Source: Alphaproteobacteria bacterium (lineage in GTDB: Bacteria; Pseudomonadota; Alphaproteobacteria; UBA8366; Aestuariispiraceae). Taken from it: DNA of 64,000 bases. Made by a program: the position numbers and the translations under genes. Below, piece after piece: positions 15,422 to 24,287 of this stretch. The first letter of the stretch is position 1, and every line of letters starts with the position of its first letter. The stretch is from the NCBI GenBank assembly GCA_030065235.1, contig JASJDC010000007.1, positions 62,001 to 126,000 on the forward strand. The letters are read 5' to 3'. The notes under the pieces are model-generated. The model searched no databases, was not told where the DNA came from, and worked only from the letters and a program-made list of their open reading frames with translations.

Positions 15422-16120
15422 TCAGCTCTTGCCGCCCCATCGGTCCGCCATCTCAATCACGTCATCGACGCTCGCCGTAACCGGATCGTCGAGATGCTCG
15501 AACACCCAGGCCGCCCGGTCGTAGTCGGTCTGCGTGTCCACGGCGATCGAAATCCCTTCATACCGGTCATCCCCCGCATGCAGATTCTCGATCTGGTACA
15601 TAGATTCGTTCTCGTAGAAGAACGCGGTCACATGCTCGAGATAGCGCAGGTCCTTGGTCGTAATGGTCAGGCGCTGAAGCGCGGTGGTGCTGATCGCCTC
15701 GGCGCTGCAGCCGATGGGAAATGACCTTGGATGGACATTTGTGGCGATGTCGGGGCGTTCCGACAAATACAGGTCAATCACGCGATCGACGACCTCTGGG
15801 TCGATGAACGGGCTGTCGCCGCAAATGCGCACAAACCATTCCAAGCGATGCTGACGGGCGCATGCGAAGCATCGGCCGGCCACATCTTCGCCGGCCCCGC
15901 GAAAGACCGTGACGCCCAAGTCCTTCGCAAAGTCGGCCAGCAAATCGTCTTCCGGCGATGTGGTGGTTGCGAGGATGATCTGGTTCAGATGTTTGGATCG
16001 GCGCAGACGTTCAATGGCCAGTTGGATGATCGGCATACCGCCCAGATCCAACAGGGCCTTTCGAGGCAGTCGGGTGGACGCCAAACGCGCCAGAACCACA
16101 AAAGCGGCTTTTTCCCGCAT
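15422..16120 (-). CDS. SpsF-type cytidylyltransferase (CMP-sugar synthesis)
   Basis: The 232-residue product begins AFVVLARLASTRLPRKALLD, the (Q)AR-x-S-T-RLPGK signature of SpsF-family nucleotidyltransferases, followed by ICGDSPFIDPEVVDRVIDLY, the metal/sugar-binding segment. SpsF enzymes resemble CMP-KDO and CMP-sialate synthetases and are taken to activate a nonulosonic or related acid with CTP, giving the donor for Maf or FlmG. A classical NeuA/PseF would begin with ARGGSKR, which this lacks. It is preceded by a 226-base gap from the SDR gene and may have its own promoter, though none is clear. Confidence 0.82.
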   Translation of the reverse strand: MREKAAFVVLARLASTRLPRKALLDLGGMPIIQLAIERLRRSKHLNQIILATTTSPEDDLLADFAKDLGVTVFRGAGEDVAGRCFACARQHRLEWFVRICGDSPFIDPEVVDRVIDLYLSERPDIATNVHPRSFPIGCSAEAISTTALQRLTITTKDLRYLEHVTAFFYENESMYQIENLHAGDDRYEGISIAVDTQTDYDRAAWVFEHLDDPVTASVDDVIEMADRWGGKS

Positions 16121-16346
16121 GATACTCCCTTGACGCGTGCGCTTGGCGCATTGCCTCTAGACGCTGTGAAGATTTAAGCCATTTGAGCGGCGCGTGCCAC
16201 CGACAAGCCGATGACTGCGGGGGGCCGTCGCCTCTACAATCGCTTCAATGAATCCTCCAACAGCGCGCCACGCACGGTTCTATACTGATCAAGCAGAATG
16301 TGTAGGGTGCAAATCTAGCAATATGCAATGAAAATCTCGGAAAGCC

Positions 16347-17426
16347 CTAGGTCAGGTTCGCTTCGCGTTCCGCCCGGCGCCAGGCGTCGACATACCATGC
16401 GCAATACCGGCGATAGCCGCTCTCGATGTCGTATTCGGGTTCGAAGCCCAAAATCCGTTTCGCCCGCTCGGTCGATAGGGTGCCGCGGATCGGTTTTTCA
16501 ACAGCGCGCGGCCGTTCCTCCAGGATCGCTTCCGGCACGATGTCGCGAACGATGGCCGCGATATCGGCGATCGTGCGTGCGTCGCCATAGGTCAGGTTGA
16601 ACGTGTTCGATTGTTCCGGTCCGCCATGCAGCGCCAGGGCTCGAACCTGGCCTTGAACCAGATCCTTGATATAGGTGAAGTCCAAGCGTCCGTCGCCGCC
16701 GCCTTCCAGCAGCAGGGGTTTGCCGGTCAGCGCATTCTCGATGAACATCTGGCTGACCCGGCGCGAGATGCAACGCTCGCCATACAACGCCGAGGGCCGC
16801 ACCACCGTTACGCCCAAGCCATATTGTCGGCGGTAGGTCCGGACCAACCGTTCGCCCATGAACTTGGCGTTGGCGTAGATGCCCTCCGGCCGCGGGAAGG
16901 TGGTTTCGTCGACACTGTCGCCCTTGAAGTCGCCATAGACCGTGCTGGAGGAGAGAAACATCACCTGATTGATCTGGTCTACCTTCGGGCGAACCAACTC
17001 CAAGGTGTTGCGTAAGGTGATCAGCTGCAGGTCGAAACACAGGCCCGGCTCGGCGTTGGCGTCCACGGCGCTGGCGATGGCCGCCAGATGCACGACTTTG
17101 GTCGGCTGAAACTCCTCGAAGACGCGGCTCAGATCGACCAGCAACCGGGCGTCCGCGTTGCGCAAACTGACGCCCTCCGCCCGCAGCAATGCAAAACGTT
17201 CATTCAGGAAGTTGCGATAGGCGGTGCGTTGCACCGTGTCCTGCTCGCCCGCAAAGGCGTTCTCGATCAGGCTGTTGACCATGAGATTGTCGACGATCTG
17301 GACCGTCGCGCCCATCCGGGCCAATTCGAGTGCGAGATTGTGGCCGATGAAGCCGGCGCCGCCGACCAACAGAATGCGTTGATCCCGAAGCATTGGACGC
17401 AACGTGTCATAGGGTATGGCGCTCAT
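16347..17426 (-). CDS. NAD-dependent sugar epimerase/dehydratase (extended SDR)
   Basis: The 359-residue product has the NAD-binding GGAGFIGHN at about 22-30, LSSSTVYGD with the catalytic Ser/Thr, and YANAK as the YxxxK pair. The C-terminal half is typical of GalE/RmlB-like enzymes (GDGRLDFTYIKDLVQG, TFNLTYGDARTI). It probably epimerises or dehydrates an NDP-sugar for the glycan. The exact reaction cannot be read, and it is not a clear PseB (FlaA1-type) dehydratase. It lies 64 bases after the aminotransferase gene in the same operon. Confidence 0.88.
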   Translation of the reverse strand: MSAIPYDTLRPMLRDQRILLVGGAGFIGHNLALELARMGATVQIVDNLMVNSLIENAFAGEQDTVQRTAYRNFLNERFALLRAEGVSLRNADARLLVDLSRVFEEFQPTKVVHLAAIASAVDANAEPGLCFDLQLITLRNTLELVRPKVDQINQVMFLSSSTVYGDFKGDSVDETTFPRPEGIYANAKFMGERLVRTYRRQYGLGVTVVRPSALYGERCISRRVSQMFIENALTGKPLLLEGGGDGRLDFTYIKDLVQGQVRALALHGGPEQSNTFNLTYGDARTIADIAAIVRDIVPEAILEERPRAVEKPIRGTLSTERAKRILGFEPEYDIESGYRRYCAWYVDAWRRAEREANLT

Positions 17427-17490
17427 TGCGGCTGGATCCTCCCGGATTGCTTGCCCATGCCGGCGCTATGCGGATGAGCTAGGCCGGTGT

Positions 17491-18651
17491 TTAAGATGTC
17501 TGCAATACCGCGATCACGGATTGCGCGATATGATGGGCGTCATCTTCGCTGACATGCGGCCCGATCGGCAAGGAAATCGTCTGATCGCCAAGCCATTCCG
17601 CGACGGGATAATCGCCGAATTGCGCGCCATATCGTTCTTTATAGTAAGTGAAAAGCGGCACGGCGCCCGGATAGTGGATCGACGTGCCGATCCCATGCGC
17701 TTTCAACCCGTCCTGCATCCGGGCGCGATCGATCGATCCATCCTTTGGTAGTATTATATTAAAACAATAGTGGGAGGAGATCGACTCGCCCGCTTTGTTG
17801 GGGAAGACATGAAGCGCCGGTTGATCGGCCAGCGCGGTGCGGAGAATCGCATCATTGCGGGCGCGGTCCGCCTGAAACGCGTCGAGCCTTGCGAGCTGCG
17901 CCAGGCCGACCGCCGCTTCGACCTCGCTCATCCGGAAGTTTCCGCCGAGACAATCGACATCATAGAGGCCGGGCCGGGTTCGATCGCCCAGCATCCGATT
18001 GTATCCAAAGGCGCGGCGGCGGCGCATTTCGAAGGCCAGTTCGTCGTCATCGGTGGTCGCCATGCCGCCTTCGATCGAGGTCATATGTTTGACCGGATAG
18101 AAGGAGAAGGCGCCGGCCAGCCCCAGGCCGCCCGCCTTTCTCTCGCCATGGCGCGCGTCCATGGCCAGGGCGCAATCCTCGAGCAGCCAGATCCCGGCCG
18201 CCTCGGCGATCGCCTGAAGCCGGGTCATGTCGCAGGGAAGGCCGAGATAATGCACCGGAATGGCCGCACGTAGGGCCGGTTCGCGGTCGACCGCCGCCGC
18301 AAGGCCGTCGGGGTTCATGTTGCCGGTCCCCGGCTCGACATCAACGAAGACCGGCCGTGCGCCCAGCAATTCGATTGCGTGGGCGGTCGCGACATGCGTC
18401 ATCGCCGGCGCTGCGACCGCGTCGCCTGGTCCGATCCCCTTGCAGAACATGGCGAGATATAGGCCGGACGTGCAGCTCGAGACCGCGACGGCGTGTTTGA
18501 CGCCAACGCGCTCGGCGAAGGCGGCCTCGAAATCGGGCGTCACGCCGCCATGAACCAGGACGCCGCTGTCCAGGACGTCCAGCACGGCCTGCTTGGCGGC
18601 TTGATCGATCATCGGCTTGCCGAAAGGAATGAAAGGACGGTCGGCGGTCAT
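17491..18651 (-). CDS. DegT/DnrJ/EryC1/StrS sugar aminotransferase
   Basis: The 386-residue product is a PLP-dependent sugar aminotransferase. Seen are SSCTSGLYLAMFCKGIGPGD, LLEDCALAMDARHGERKAGG with the cofactor-contacting Asp, and FSFYPVKHMTSIEGGM with the Schiff-base Lys. The family converts keto-sugars to amino-sugars with glutamate (PseC, PglE, WbpE types). Together with the preceding dehydrogenase it matches the oxidise-then-transaminate logic of WbpB/WbpE for 3-amino sugars. It starts 22 bases after the Gfo/Idh gene stop. Confidence 0.92.
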   Translation of the reverse strand: MTADRPFIPFGKPMIDQAAKQAVLDVLDSGVLVHGGVTPDFEAAFAERVGVKHAVAVSSCTSGLYLAMFCKGIGPGDAVAAPAMTHVATAHAIELLGARPVFVDVEPGTGNMNPDGLAAAVDREPALRAAIPVHYLGLPCDMTRLQAIAEAAGIWLLEDCALAMDARHGERKAGGLGLAGAFSFYPVKHMTSIEGGMATTDDDELAFEMRRRRAFGYNRMLGDRTRPGLYDVDCLGGNFRMSEVEAAVGLAQLARLDAFQADRARNDAILRTALADQPALHVFPNKAGESISSHYCFNIILPKDGSIDRARMQDGLKAHGIGTSIHYPGAVPLFTYYKERYGAQFGDYPVAEWLGDQTISLPIGPHVSEDDAHHIAQSVIAVLQTS

Positions 18652-18673
18652 GCTCGAATTCCGGAGAGAAGCG

Positions 18674-19678
18674 TCATAATGTGTTGGCGACCGGAACGGT
18701 ACGCCGAGTCTCGACCGAATCCCAACAGGCGAAACAGATATCCATGACCCGATAGACGTCCCGCGCCGCGACCTGGGGCTCTCCGCCCGTCCGGATCGCG
18801 TTGACGAAGTCGGGCAACAGATCGTTTTTCTCGATTCCCGGATAGGCCGTATCGATCTCCCTCAGGTCTTCCGGCCTGTCGCCCGTGAACAGACGCGCCG
18901 GGCCCGCGGCGTTTTCGAAACTGGCCTTTGCGCCGTAGACGTTCAGCGTGTGCATGATCGGGCGCCGCGTTCCAAAGCTGGTCGCGCTCTTGGCCAAAAG
19001 GTCGCTTTCGAACCGCAGCAGCGACACCATCGTGTCGGGATAGGCGAAATCGGCGCCGCGCGTCAGTTTCTTCGCCGCCATGGCGGAAACTTCGACAACC
19101 TCCTCGCCGGCGATCCAGCGCATCAGGTCGATCAGATGGATGCCGCCGCCATAGGTGACGCAATAGAAATCCATCTTGCCGCGCCAGCCCTCGGTGATCT
19201 TCCACAGGATCTGATGCAGATAGTCCCCTTCCATATAATGCAGGTCGCCAAGCGCGCCTTGCTGGACGCGGCGGCGCAGGTCGATGAAGCGCGGGCTCTG
19301 CCGCAGGATCAGGTTCGATGAGAGCAGCGTGCCGCTGTCCTGGTGCGCGCGGGCGATGCGGATCAGATCCGATCGGTGCAGTGCGATCGGTTTCTCCACC
19401 ATCACATGCAGCCCAGCTTCGAACGCGGCGACCGCTTGATCCGCGTGGCTGTCATCGTGCGAGCAGATCGACAGGAGGTCCAAATCTTCCTGCTCCAGCA
19501 TCTTTCGGAAATCGGTGTAGCCGGCGGGACCGCCCTGGCGCGCCCGCACTGCGTCCAGTTTCGTGGCGTCCGTGTCGCACAGCGCCGCAAGCTCGACGCC
19601 GTCCAACGCGCGATAGCCCGCTGCATGCTGCTCGCCCACACCGAGACCGATGACCGCCGCTTTCAGGGGCTTGTTCAC
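18674..19678 (-). CDS. Gfo/Idh/MocA-family sugar dehydrogenase
   Basis: The 334-residue product has an N-terminal Rossmann fold (AAVIGLGVGEQHAAGYRALD) and the family HVMVEKPIAL motif with catalytic Lys. The helix YGGGIHLIDLMRWIAG carries the conserved His/Asp of the substrate domain. WbpB-like members oxidise a UDP-sugar at C3 before transamination. It starts 54 bases after the flgK stop on the same strand, so it may be transcribed from the flgK promoter, linking sugar synthesis to late flagellar genes. Confidence 0.9.
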   Translation of the reverse strand: MNKPLKAAVIGLGVGEQHAAGYRALDGVELAALCDTDATKLDAVRARQGGPAGYTDFRKMLEQEDLDLLSICSHDDSHADQAVAAFEAGLHVMVEKPIALHRSDLIRIARAHQDSGTLLSSNLILRQSPRFIDLRRRVQQGALGDLHYMEGDYLHQILWKITEGWRGKMDFYCVTYGGGIHLIDLMRWIAGEEVVEVSAMAAKKLTRGADFAYPDTMVSLLRFESDLLAKSATSFGTRRPIMHTLNVYGAKASFENAAGPARLFTGDRPEDLREIDTAYPGIEKNDLLPDFVNAIRTGGEPQVAARDVYRVMDICFACWDSVETRRTVPVANTL

Positions 19679-19732
19679 GCGCCGCGTCCCATTCGATCCC
19701 GGTCCAACCTCATCGCGGCCCGTTACGCCCGA

Positions 19733-21769
19733 TTAGCGCACGATGCCTTCGAGGATGCCGAGCAATTCATCGACTGTGGACAGCACCCGCGCCGATGCGG
19801 CGTAACTGGTCTGGAGAACCGTTAGGCGGGCCAATTCTTCGTCGAGATTGACGCCGACTTCGTTGCGTAGGGCTTCGGTCAGACTGTCGCGCAGCGTCAC
19901 CGCCCTTTCCGCCGACCGGCTGGAAATCGTTGCTTGCCGTGTGACTTCGACCAAGATCCCGGAGGCGAGACTGGTATAGTCCTCGCGGGTCAGCGATATC
20001 CCTGACCCGGAAATCGAGCGCGTGTTTTCGGTCAGTGCCTCGATCACCGGCGAGGCGACGAGCTTCTTGACCGTCTCGGCGTTGCTGACCAGCGTATCGT
20101 TGACCCGGAAGTTCACCCGGCTGACATCGGTCGGGGTGGTCCCGGCTTCGGCTTCGAAAAAGCGGGCGGCCTCTCCGGTCAGCGTGGATCCTTCCACGGT
20201 GACGACGCCAGCGTTCGTGGTGAAACCCAAGGTCGCCAGAGGGGTGTTCGCACCATCGGTGATCACCAGCGACCCGGCGATGCTGGAGATTTCGAGGAAG
20301 CCGTTCGCGTCGATGCGGGCGCGCACCCCTTCCAGATCGTTCAAGGCGGTCACGACGTCGGCCGCTGTATCGCCCGTGTTGATTGTGATCGTGCTGGCCG
20401 CGGCGCCGCCCACTGACACGGTGAAGGTTGAGGCGTTGGGTATGCTCAACGGCGGATCGGTCAGTACGGTCGTGCTCGCCAAGGCCGCGCCGCCGGTCCC
20501 CACCTCGGCCTGGTAAGCGCGGGCGAAGGTGACCGCCGTCGCCTGGCTGAAAGTCTGCGGCGATGCGGTCACCAGACCGAGCCCCGCCGCCGCACCGCCC
20601 GGATCGGTGATCGTCAGATCGCCCGCGTTCGATAGGATTTGGATCTGCCCCGTAGCGTCGATCCGCGCGTCGACATTGGTCAGCGCGTCGAGCGCGGCGA
20701 CCAGCGCGGCCGCCGTCATGCCGGCGGTGACGGTCGCCGATTGGTTAGAGCCGCCGACATTGACGGTGATGACGTCGCCTGCGTCGACGCCTGTGAAGGT
20801 CGTGATATCGGTGCCGCTATTGACGATCTGCGTACCGGTGGCGGAGGCGACGGAGACATCCACGAAAGAGAAGGCCAATTCATCCAGTTGATTGCGCAGC
20901 TTCTGGAACACCGCGACGCCGTTGGACGTGCTCTGGATCGACGTGGCGTCGGTCGCCAATGTGTTGGTCAGGGCCCGTAACAACCCGTCCGGCAGGGACG
21001 GCAGCAGGTCCGTCGATCCCGAACCGGTCTTGGTCAGTTCAAACGTACCGTCATTGAAGGTGAAGACGCTGGCGACGCTGTCCACCAGATCAAGTCCGGA
21101 GGTTGTATAGACCGCCACCTGTCCGTCGGACCGGTTCAACACGGTCAGGTCGAAATACTGAGCCAGATCGATGATCTCGGCGTCGCGTAGGTTTTCCAGA
21201 TCCGCGATCGGACGGCCAGCGGCGGCTTCGCGCACGATCGTTGCGTTCAGTCGCTCGATCTCGGCCATCGCATTGTTGATGTCTCCAATTGCCGCGACCA
21301 ATTCTTCACGCGTCTGCCGCTCGATAATGTCGAGGCCCGAAGAGATCCGTTCGATCTCCGCCACGATGGCCTGGCCTTGCAATACGACGTCGGTGCGCGC
21401 GGCGTTGCTTTCCGGCGCCGCCTCATACGCTTTCCAGGCCGTTTCGAACTCTTCGATCGTGTCGACCAGAGGCGTCTCTCCGGCGATGGTGCCGGTCAGC
21501 TGTTCGATTAGGCGATAGGTCTCGTCGCGTTTGACGCTGGACGCCGCAGCGGTAATCTCGTTCAGCAACTCGTCGCGCAGGGCGGTATTGGTCAGCCGGC
21601 GGATGGCCGAAATTTGAACCCCGCCATTCTGAACGTCGGTGAAGATCGCCTCTTGGGCGTTATAGTCTTCGTTATTCGCGTTGGCGACGTTCTGAGAAGT
21701 TGTGTTGACCGCCGTATTGACGGCGTTCAGACCCGATACGGCTGCGTCTAAGGCGGAGAGAAGTGACAT
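19733..21769 (-). CDS. flgK: FlgK, hook-filament junction protein 1
   Basis: The 678-residue product has the FlgK N-terminus (ALDAAVSGLNAVNTAVNTTS, then NVANANNEDYNAQEA) and a C-terminal coiled coil (EELARLTVLQTSYAASARVL). The middle contains two copies of a flagellin-IN-like beta unit, about residues 325-400 and 440-515, sharing the pattern V-N/S-VGG...T-A-AD/ALV-x-ALN/D-L...V-x-ARIDA-x-G. These enlarge it beyond typical FlgK. It has its own sigma-54 promoter about 85 bases upstream and is followed closely by sugar-synthesis genes. Confidence 0.94.
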   Translation of the reverse strand: MSLLSALDAAVSGLNAVNTAVNTTSQNVANANNEDYNAQEAIFTDVQNGGVQISAIRRLTNTALRDELLNEITAAASSVKRDETYRLIEQLTGTIAGETPLVDTIEEFETAWKAYEAAPESNAARTDVVLQGQAIVAEIERISSGLDIIERQTREELVAAIGDINNAMAEIERLNATIVREAAAGRPIADLENLRDAEIIDLAQYFDLTVLNRSDGQVAVYTTSGLDLVDSVASVFTFNDGTFELTKTGSGSTDLLPSLPDGLLRALTNTLATDATSIQSTSNGVAVFQKLRNQLDELAFSFVDVSVASATGTQIVNSGTDITTFTGVDAGDVITVNVGGSNQSATVTAGMTAAALVAALDALTNVDARIDATGQIQILSNAGDLTITDPGGAAAGLGLVTASPQTFSQATAVTFARAYQAEVGTGGAALASTTVLTDPPLSIPNASTFTVSVGGAAASTITINTGDTAADVVTALNDLEGVRARIDANGFLEISSIAGSLVITDGANTPLATLGFTTNAGVVTVEGSTLTGEAARFFEAEAGTTPTDVSRVNFRVNDTLVSNAETVKKLVASPVIEALTENTRSISGSGISLTREDYTSLASGILVEVTRQATISSRSAERAVTLRDSLTEALRNEVGVNLDEELARLTVLQTSYAASARVLSTVDELLGILEGIVR

Positions 21770-21851
21770 GGCGGCGTCCGTTTGCTGCGCTCAAAACCGC
21801 GCCGCCCGACCCTCTGTCAGAGTGCGGAAGACGACGAGGCGCCCAAGTCAC

Positions 21852-21867
21852 TGCAAGCGGCGGGCCA
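21852..21867 (-). promoter_or_regulatory. Sigma-54 promoter of flgK
   Basis: On the minus strand the sequence reads TGGCCCGCCGCTTGCA, one mismatch from TGGCACG-N4-TTGCA. It sits in the 160-base gap between flgN and flgK, giving a leader of about 70 bases. Confidence 0.8.
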
Positions 21868-21929
21868 GTTCTTGCTCAGAATAAAATCTCCGTTTTACAG
21901 AGGGTTACAGGAAGAGCGGCGGGGGCCGG

Positions 21930-22523
21930 TCAATATGTGCCGTTGACGGCGACCGGCGCGACGGTTCGGCTTGCGGCGTTGATCGAGCCCGCCGCGCCAT
22001 AGCCCCGGACCGGCTGGGCCGCACGGCGCGCGACTTCTGAAATGACGCCCATGATATGCTCGCCGGACTTCACCATCGCATCAAGTTTGACTTCGTTCTC
22101 ACGCAGCAAGGCGTCGAAGCGTTTGGCGCGATCGAGCAAGACGGCGCGTTCGTCCGGCGGTAATTCGGCCATGACCGAGCGCAGATCTCCGTTCGACTTG
22201 AGCCATTCCTCATACTCGATGAAGTGCGCCTGCTTCCGGGCGACGATCGGGCCGAGCGCTTGCGAATTGGGTTTGGAGAGCATGGCGTTTTCGGTTTCCA
22301 GCACAGCGATGATCCGGTCGACAATGTCGCCGAGCGCCGCCGCTTTCGCCGTCGCCGCCGCCTGGAGGGGCGTCGCCTCCGGGGGCATGGAAACCGCCAT
22401 GTCCGCAGCAATTGGAATCGCATAGGGGTTGGCGGAGACGCTGGCCGAATTGATCGGCTCACCCGCCGCCTTGGTTTGCGACTCCTGGATATCGGGCTCT
22501 ATTGGATCGCGGTCATCCTTCAT
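21930..22523 (-). CDS. flgN: FlgN-like flagellar export chaperone
   Basis: The 197-residue product has a disordered N-terminus of about 60 residues, then a long helix LGDIVDRIIAVLETENAML followed by RKQAHFIEYEEWLKSNGDLR and RAKRFDALLRENEVKLDAMV. This heptad pattern is typical of FlgN, the cytoplasmic chaperone for FlgK and FlgL. It overlaps the flgJ-like gene by 4 bases and lies directly before flgK, which supports the call. N- and C-terminal tails are longer than in enteric FlgN. Confidence 0.82.
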   Translation of the reverse strand: MKDDRDPIEPDIQESQTKAAGEPINSASVSANPYAIPIAADMAVSMPPEATPLQAAATAKAAALGDIVDRIIAVLETENAMLSKPNSQALGPIVARKQAHFIEYEEWLKSNGDLRSVMAELPPDERAVLLDRAKRFDALLRENEVKLDAMVKSGEHIMGVISEVARRAAQPVRGYGAAGSINAASRTVAPVAVNGTY

Positions 22524-22855
22524 TGCGCTTGATTCGCTTGTTCTTGCAGGCCGATCAGTTCACGGGACACCATGGCCCCGAGACCGAAACCGCCTTGTTC
22601 CGCGATGGCCTTGCCATATTCCTGGTTCAGCATGCCGCGAAAGACCTTCTCCGCCTGGCCGCCGCCGAACAGTCCGTCGGTCGCCAGCCCGGCGAACATC
22701 TGGTCCATCATCTGGGAGATGAAGAAGGCCTCGAAATCCTTCGCCGCCGCGTCCGGGTCGTTGACCGAGCGCGTCCGGTCGCCAATGGACGGCTTCTGCG
22801 CGCCTTGGCTGGCGAGGGTGATGGCTTGGCCGATGAAGGGATCTTCGATCATCAC
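22520..22855 (-). CDS. flgJ: FlgJ-type rod-binding protein (no muramidase domain)
   Basis: The 111-residue product matches only the rod-binding half of FlgJ: AAKDFEAFFISQMMDQMFAG, then LFGGGQAEKVFRGMLNQEYG and the C-terminal FGLGAMVSRELIGLQEQ. The peptidoglycan-hydrolase domain of enteric FlgJ is absent, as is normal in Alphaproteobacteria. It acts as the rod cap or scaffold in the periplasm. It overlaps flgI and flgN by 4 bases each, so the three are translationally coupled. Confidence 0.92.
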   Translation of the reverse strand: MMIEDPFIGQAITLASQGAQKPSIGDRTRSVNDPDAAAKDFEAFFISQMMDQMFAGLATDGLFGGGQAEKVFRGMLNQEYGKAIAEQGGFGLGAMVSRELIGLQEQANQAQ

Positions 22856-24009
22856 AGCACCTTGATCTCAGCCTGCATGGCGCCGGAGAACTTAATCGCC
22901 TGGAGGATCGTAATCATATCGCGCGGGCCGACGCCCAGGGCGTTCAGACCGTTGACCAGCTCCTGCAGGGTGACGCCGGTCTCCAGCACGCCGAGGCGCC
23001 TATCCTCATCTTCGTCGATCTCGATATCGGTCCGGTCGACCACTGTCGTGTCGCCGGTGTTTGAGAAGGGCAGCGGCTGCGAGACTTGCTGCGCTTCGGT
23101 GACGCGGATGGTCAGGTTGCCTTGGGCGATGGCGACGCGGTTGATCCGTACATTCTCGCCCATGACGATGATGCCGGATCGCTCGTCGATGACGACGCGG
23201 GCGATCTGATCGGGCTCGACCCGTAGCTGTTCGATATCGGTGATCAGCTCCACCACCTGTCCGGCGAATTCGTCCGGTATCGCCATTTGAACGGTGCCCG
23301 GGTCCAGCACACGGGTCGTCTCGATTCCGACAAAGGCGTTGATCGCGCGGCTGACCCGTCTCGCCGTCGTGAAATCGGGGTTGCGCAGAGAAAGGCGCAT
23401 GTTGCGCAGGCTCGCCAGTTCGAAGGGAATCTCACGCTCGACGATGGCGCCGTTCGCGACCCGCGCGCTGGTCGGCACGCCTCGGACGATGGTCTCCGCC
23501 GCGCCTTCGGCTGCGAAACCGCCGACCGCCAGGGTGCCCTGCGCGACGGCGTAGACCTCGCCGTCGGCGCCGACCAGCGGGGTGACCAGGAGCGTACCGC
23601 CCAACAAGCTGCTGGCGTCGCCCAATGCCGACGCGTTGACATCGATCGCCGAGCCGACCCGGGCGAAGGCCGGCAAGGTCGCGGTGACCATCACGGCGGC
23701 CACATTCTCTGTGTCCAATCCGTCATCATCGGCGTTGACGCCCAGGCGCTGCAGCATGCCGACCAGGCTTTCACGGGTGAAGACGGCGCCGTCCAGACTG
23801 TCGCCGGTAGCGTTCAGGCCGACGACCAGCCCATATCCGACCAACTGGTTGTCGCGCACGCCTTCGAACGAGACGATGTCCTTGATGCGCGATTGCGCTG
23901 CAGCCTCGCCGGTCGGGCCGGCGACGAGCGCGAAGACGGCCATCGCGAGGACAGCGAGCGTCGCGCTGGCGGTCTTGAGGCAGGCGGGCGGTTTTGGATG
24001 GCGGAACAT
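22852..24009 (-). CDS. flgI: FlgI, flagellar P-ring protein
   Basis: The 385-residue product has a Sec signal peptide (hydrophobic ASATLAVLAMAVFALVAGP, cleavage probably after AAA before QSRIKDI). The mature start has FlgI hallmarks: RIKDIVSFEGVRDNQLVGYG and LVVGLNATGDS. Near the end are GVTLQELVNGLNALGVGPRD and MITILQAIKFSGAMQAEI. It forms the P-ring in the peptidoglycan layer. Its ATG lies 45 bases from a near-perfect sigma-54 promoter, heading flgI-flgJ-flgN. It is divergent from fliX. Confidence 0.97.
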   Translation of the reverse strand: MFRHPKPPACLKTASATLAVLAMAVFALVAGPTGEAAAQSRIKDIVSFEGVRDNQLVGYGLVVGLNATGDSLDGAVFTRESLVGMLQRLGVNADDDGLDTENVAAVMVTATLPAFARVGSAIDVNASALGDASSLLGGTLLVTPLVGADGEVYAVAQGTLAVGGFAAEGAAETIVRGVPTSARVANGAIVEREIPFELASLRNMRLSLRNPDFTTARRVSRAINAFVGIETTRVLDPGTVQMAIPDEFAGQVVELITDIEQLRVEPDQIARVVIDERSGIIVMGENVRINRVAIAQGNLTIRVTEAQQVSQPLPFSNTGDTTVVDRTDIEIDEDEDRRLGVLETGVTLQELVNGLNALGVGPRDMITILQAIKFSGAMQAEIKVL

Positions 24010-24053
24010 TCTTGCCTATATTCCCTCTGATCTCGGTTCTCCGCGCTTCAGGT

Positions 24054-24069
24054 TGCGATAACCGTGCCA
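24054..24069 (-). promoter_or_regulatory. Sigma-54 promoter of flgI-flgJ-flgN
   Basis: On the minus strand the sequence reads TGGCACGGTTATCGCA, a perfect TGGCACG box with one mismatch in TTGCA. The start would be about 33 bases before the flgI ATG. Confidence 0.85.
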
Positions 24070-24225
24070 TTGGCGCGGAATCGCTAACTTATTGAGAATT
24101 TGAGGAAATATGTTTCTGAACCGCTGTGTTTCCGGGCGTTTGAAGGTCGGGCCCGACAGTCCGGGCGCCGAACGGGCCTTTCCGCCGAGTCATGCGGCAA
24201 ATCCTGCCTGAATAGGGCGCGTATG

Positions 24226-24253
24226 TTGTTCTCAAGCTGAATCCGGGTAGACT
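24226..24253 (+). promoter_or_regulatory. Candidate sigma-70 promoter of fliX
   Basis: TTGTTC at 24226-24231 and TAGACT at 24248-24253 are separated by 16 bases and lie 35 bases before the fliX ATG. The hexamers are moderate matches, so this is a weak prediction. Confidence 0.3.
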
Positions 24254-24287
24254 CAGCGTGGCTCAGCGAGTTGGAAAGGCGCGCTTC

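Noticed and set aside
16187-16199. Perfect TGGCACG box on the minus strand before the cytidylyltransferase gene
   Set aside because: The GC that follows is only 8 bases from the GG, so there is no valid -12 element. It is also on the minus strand, more than 60 bases upstream.
24259-24275. TGGCTCAGCGAGTTGG near fliX
   Set aside because: The TTG is one base out of register and no GC follows.
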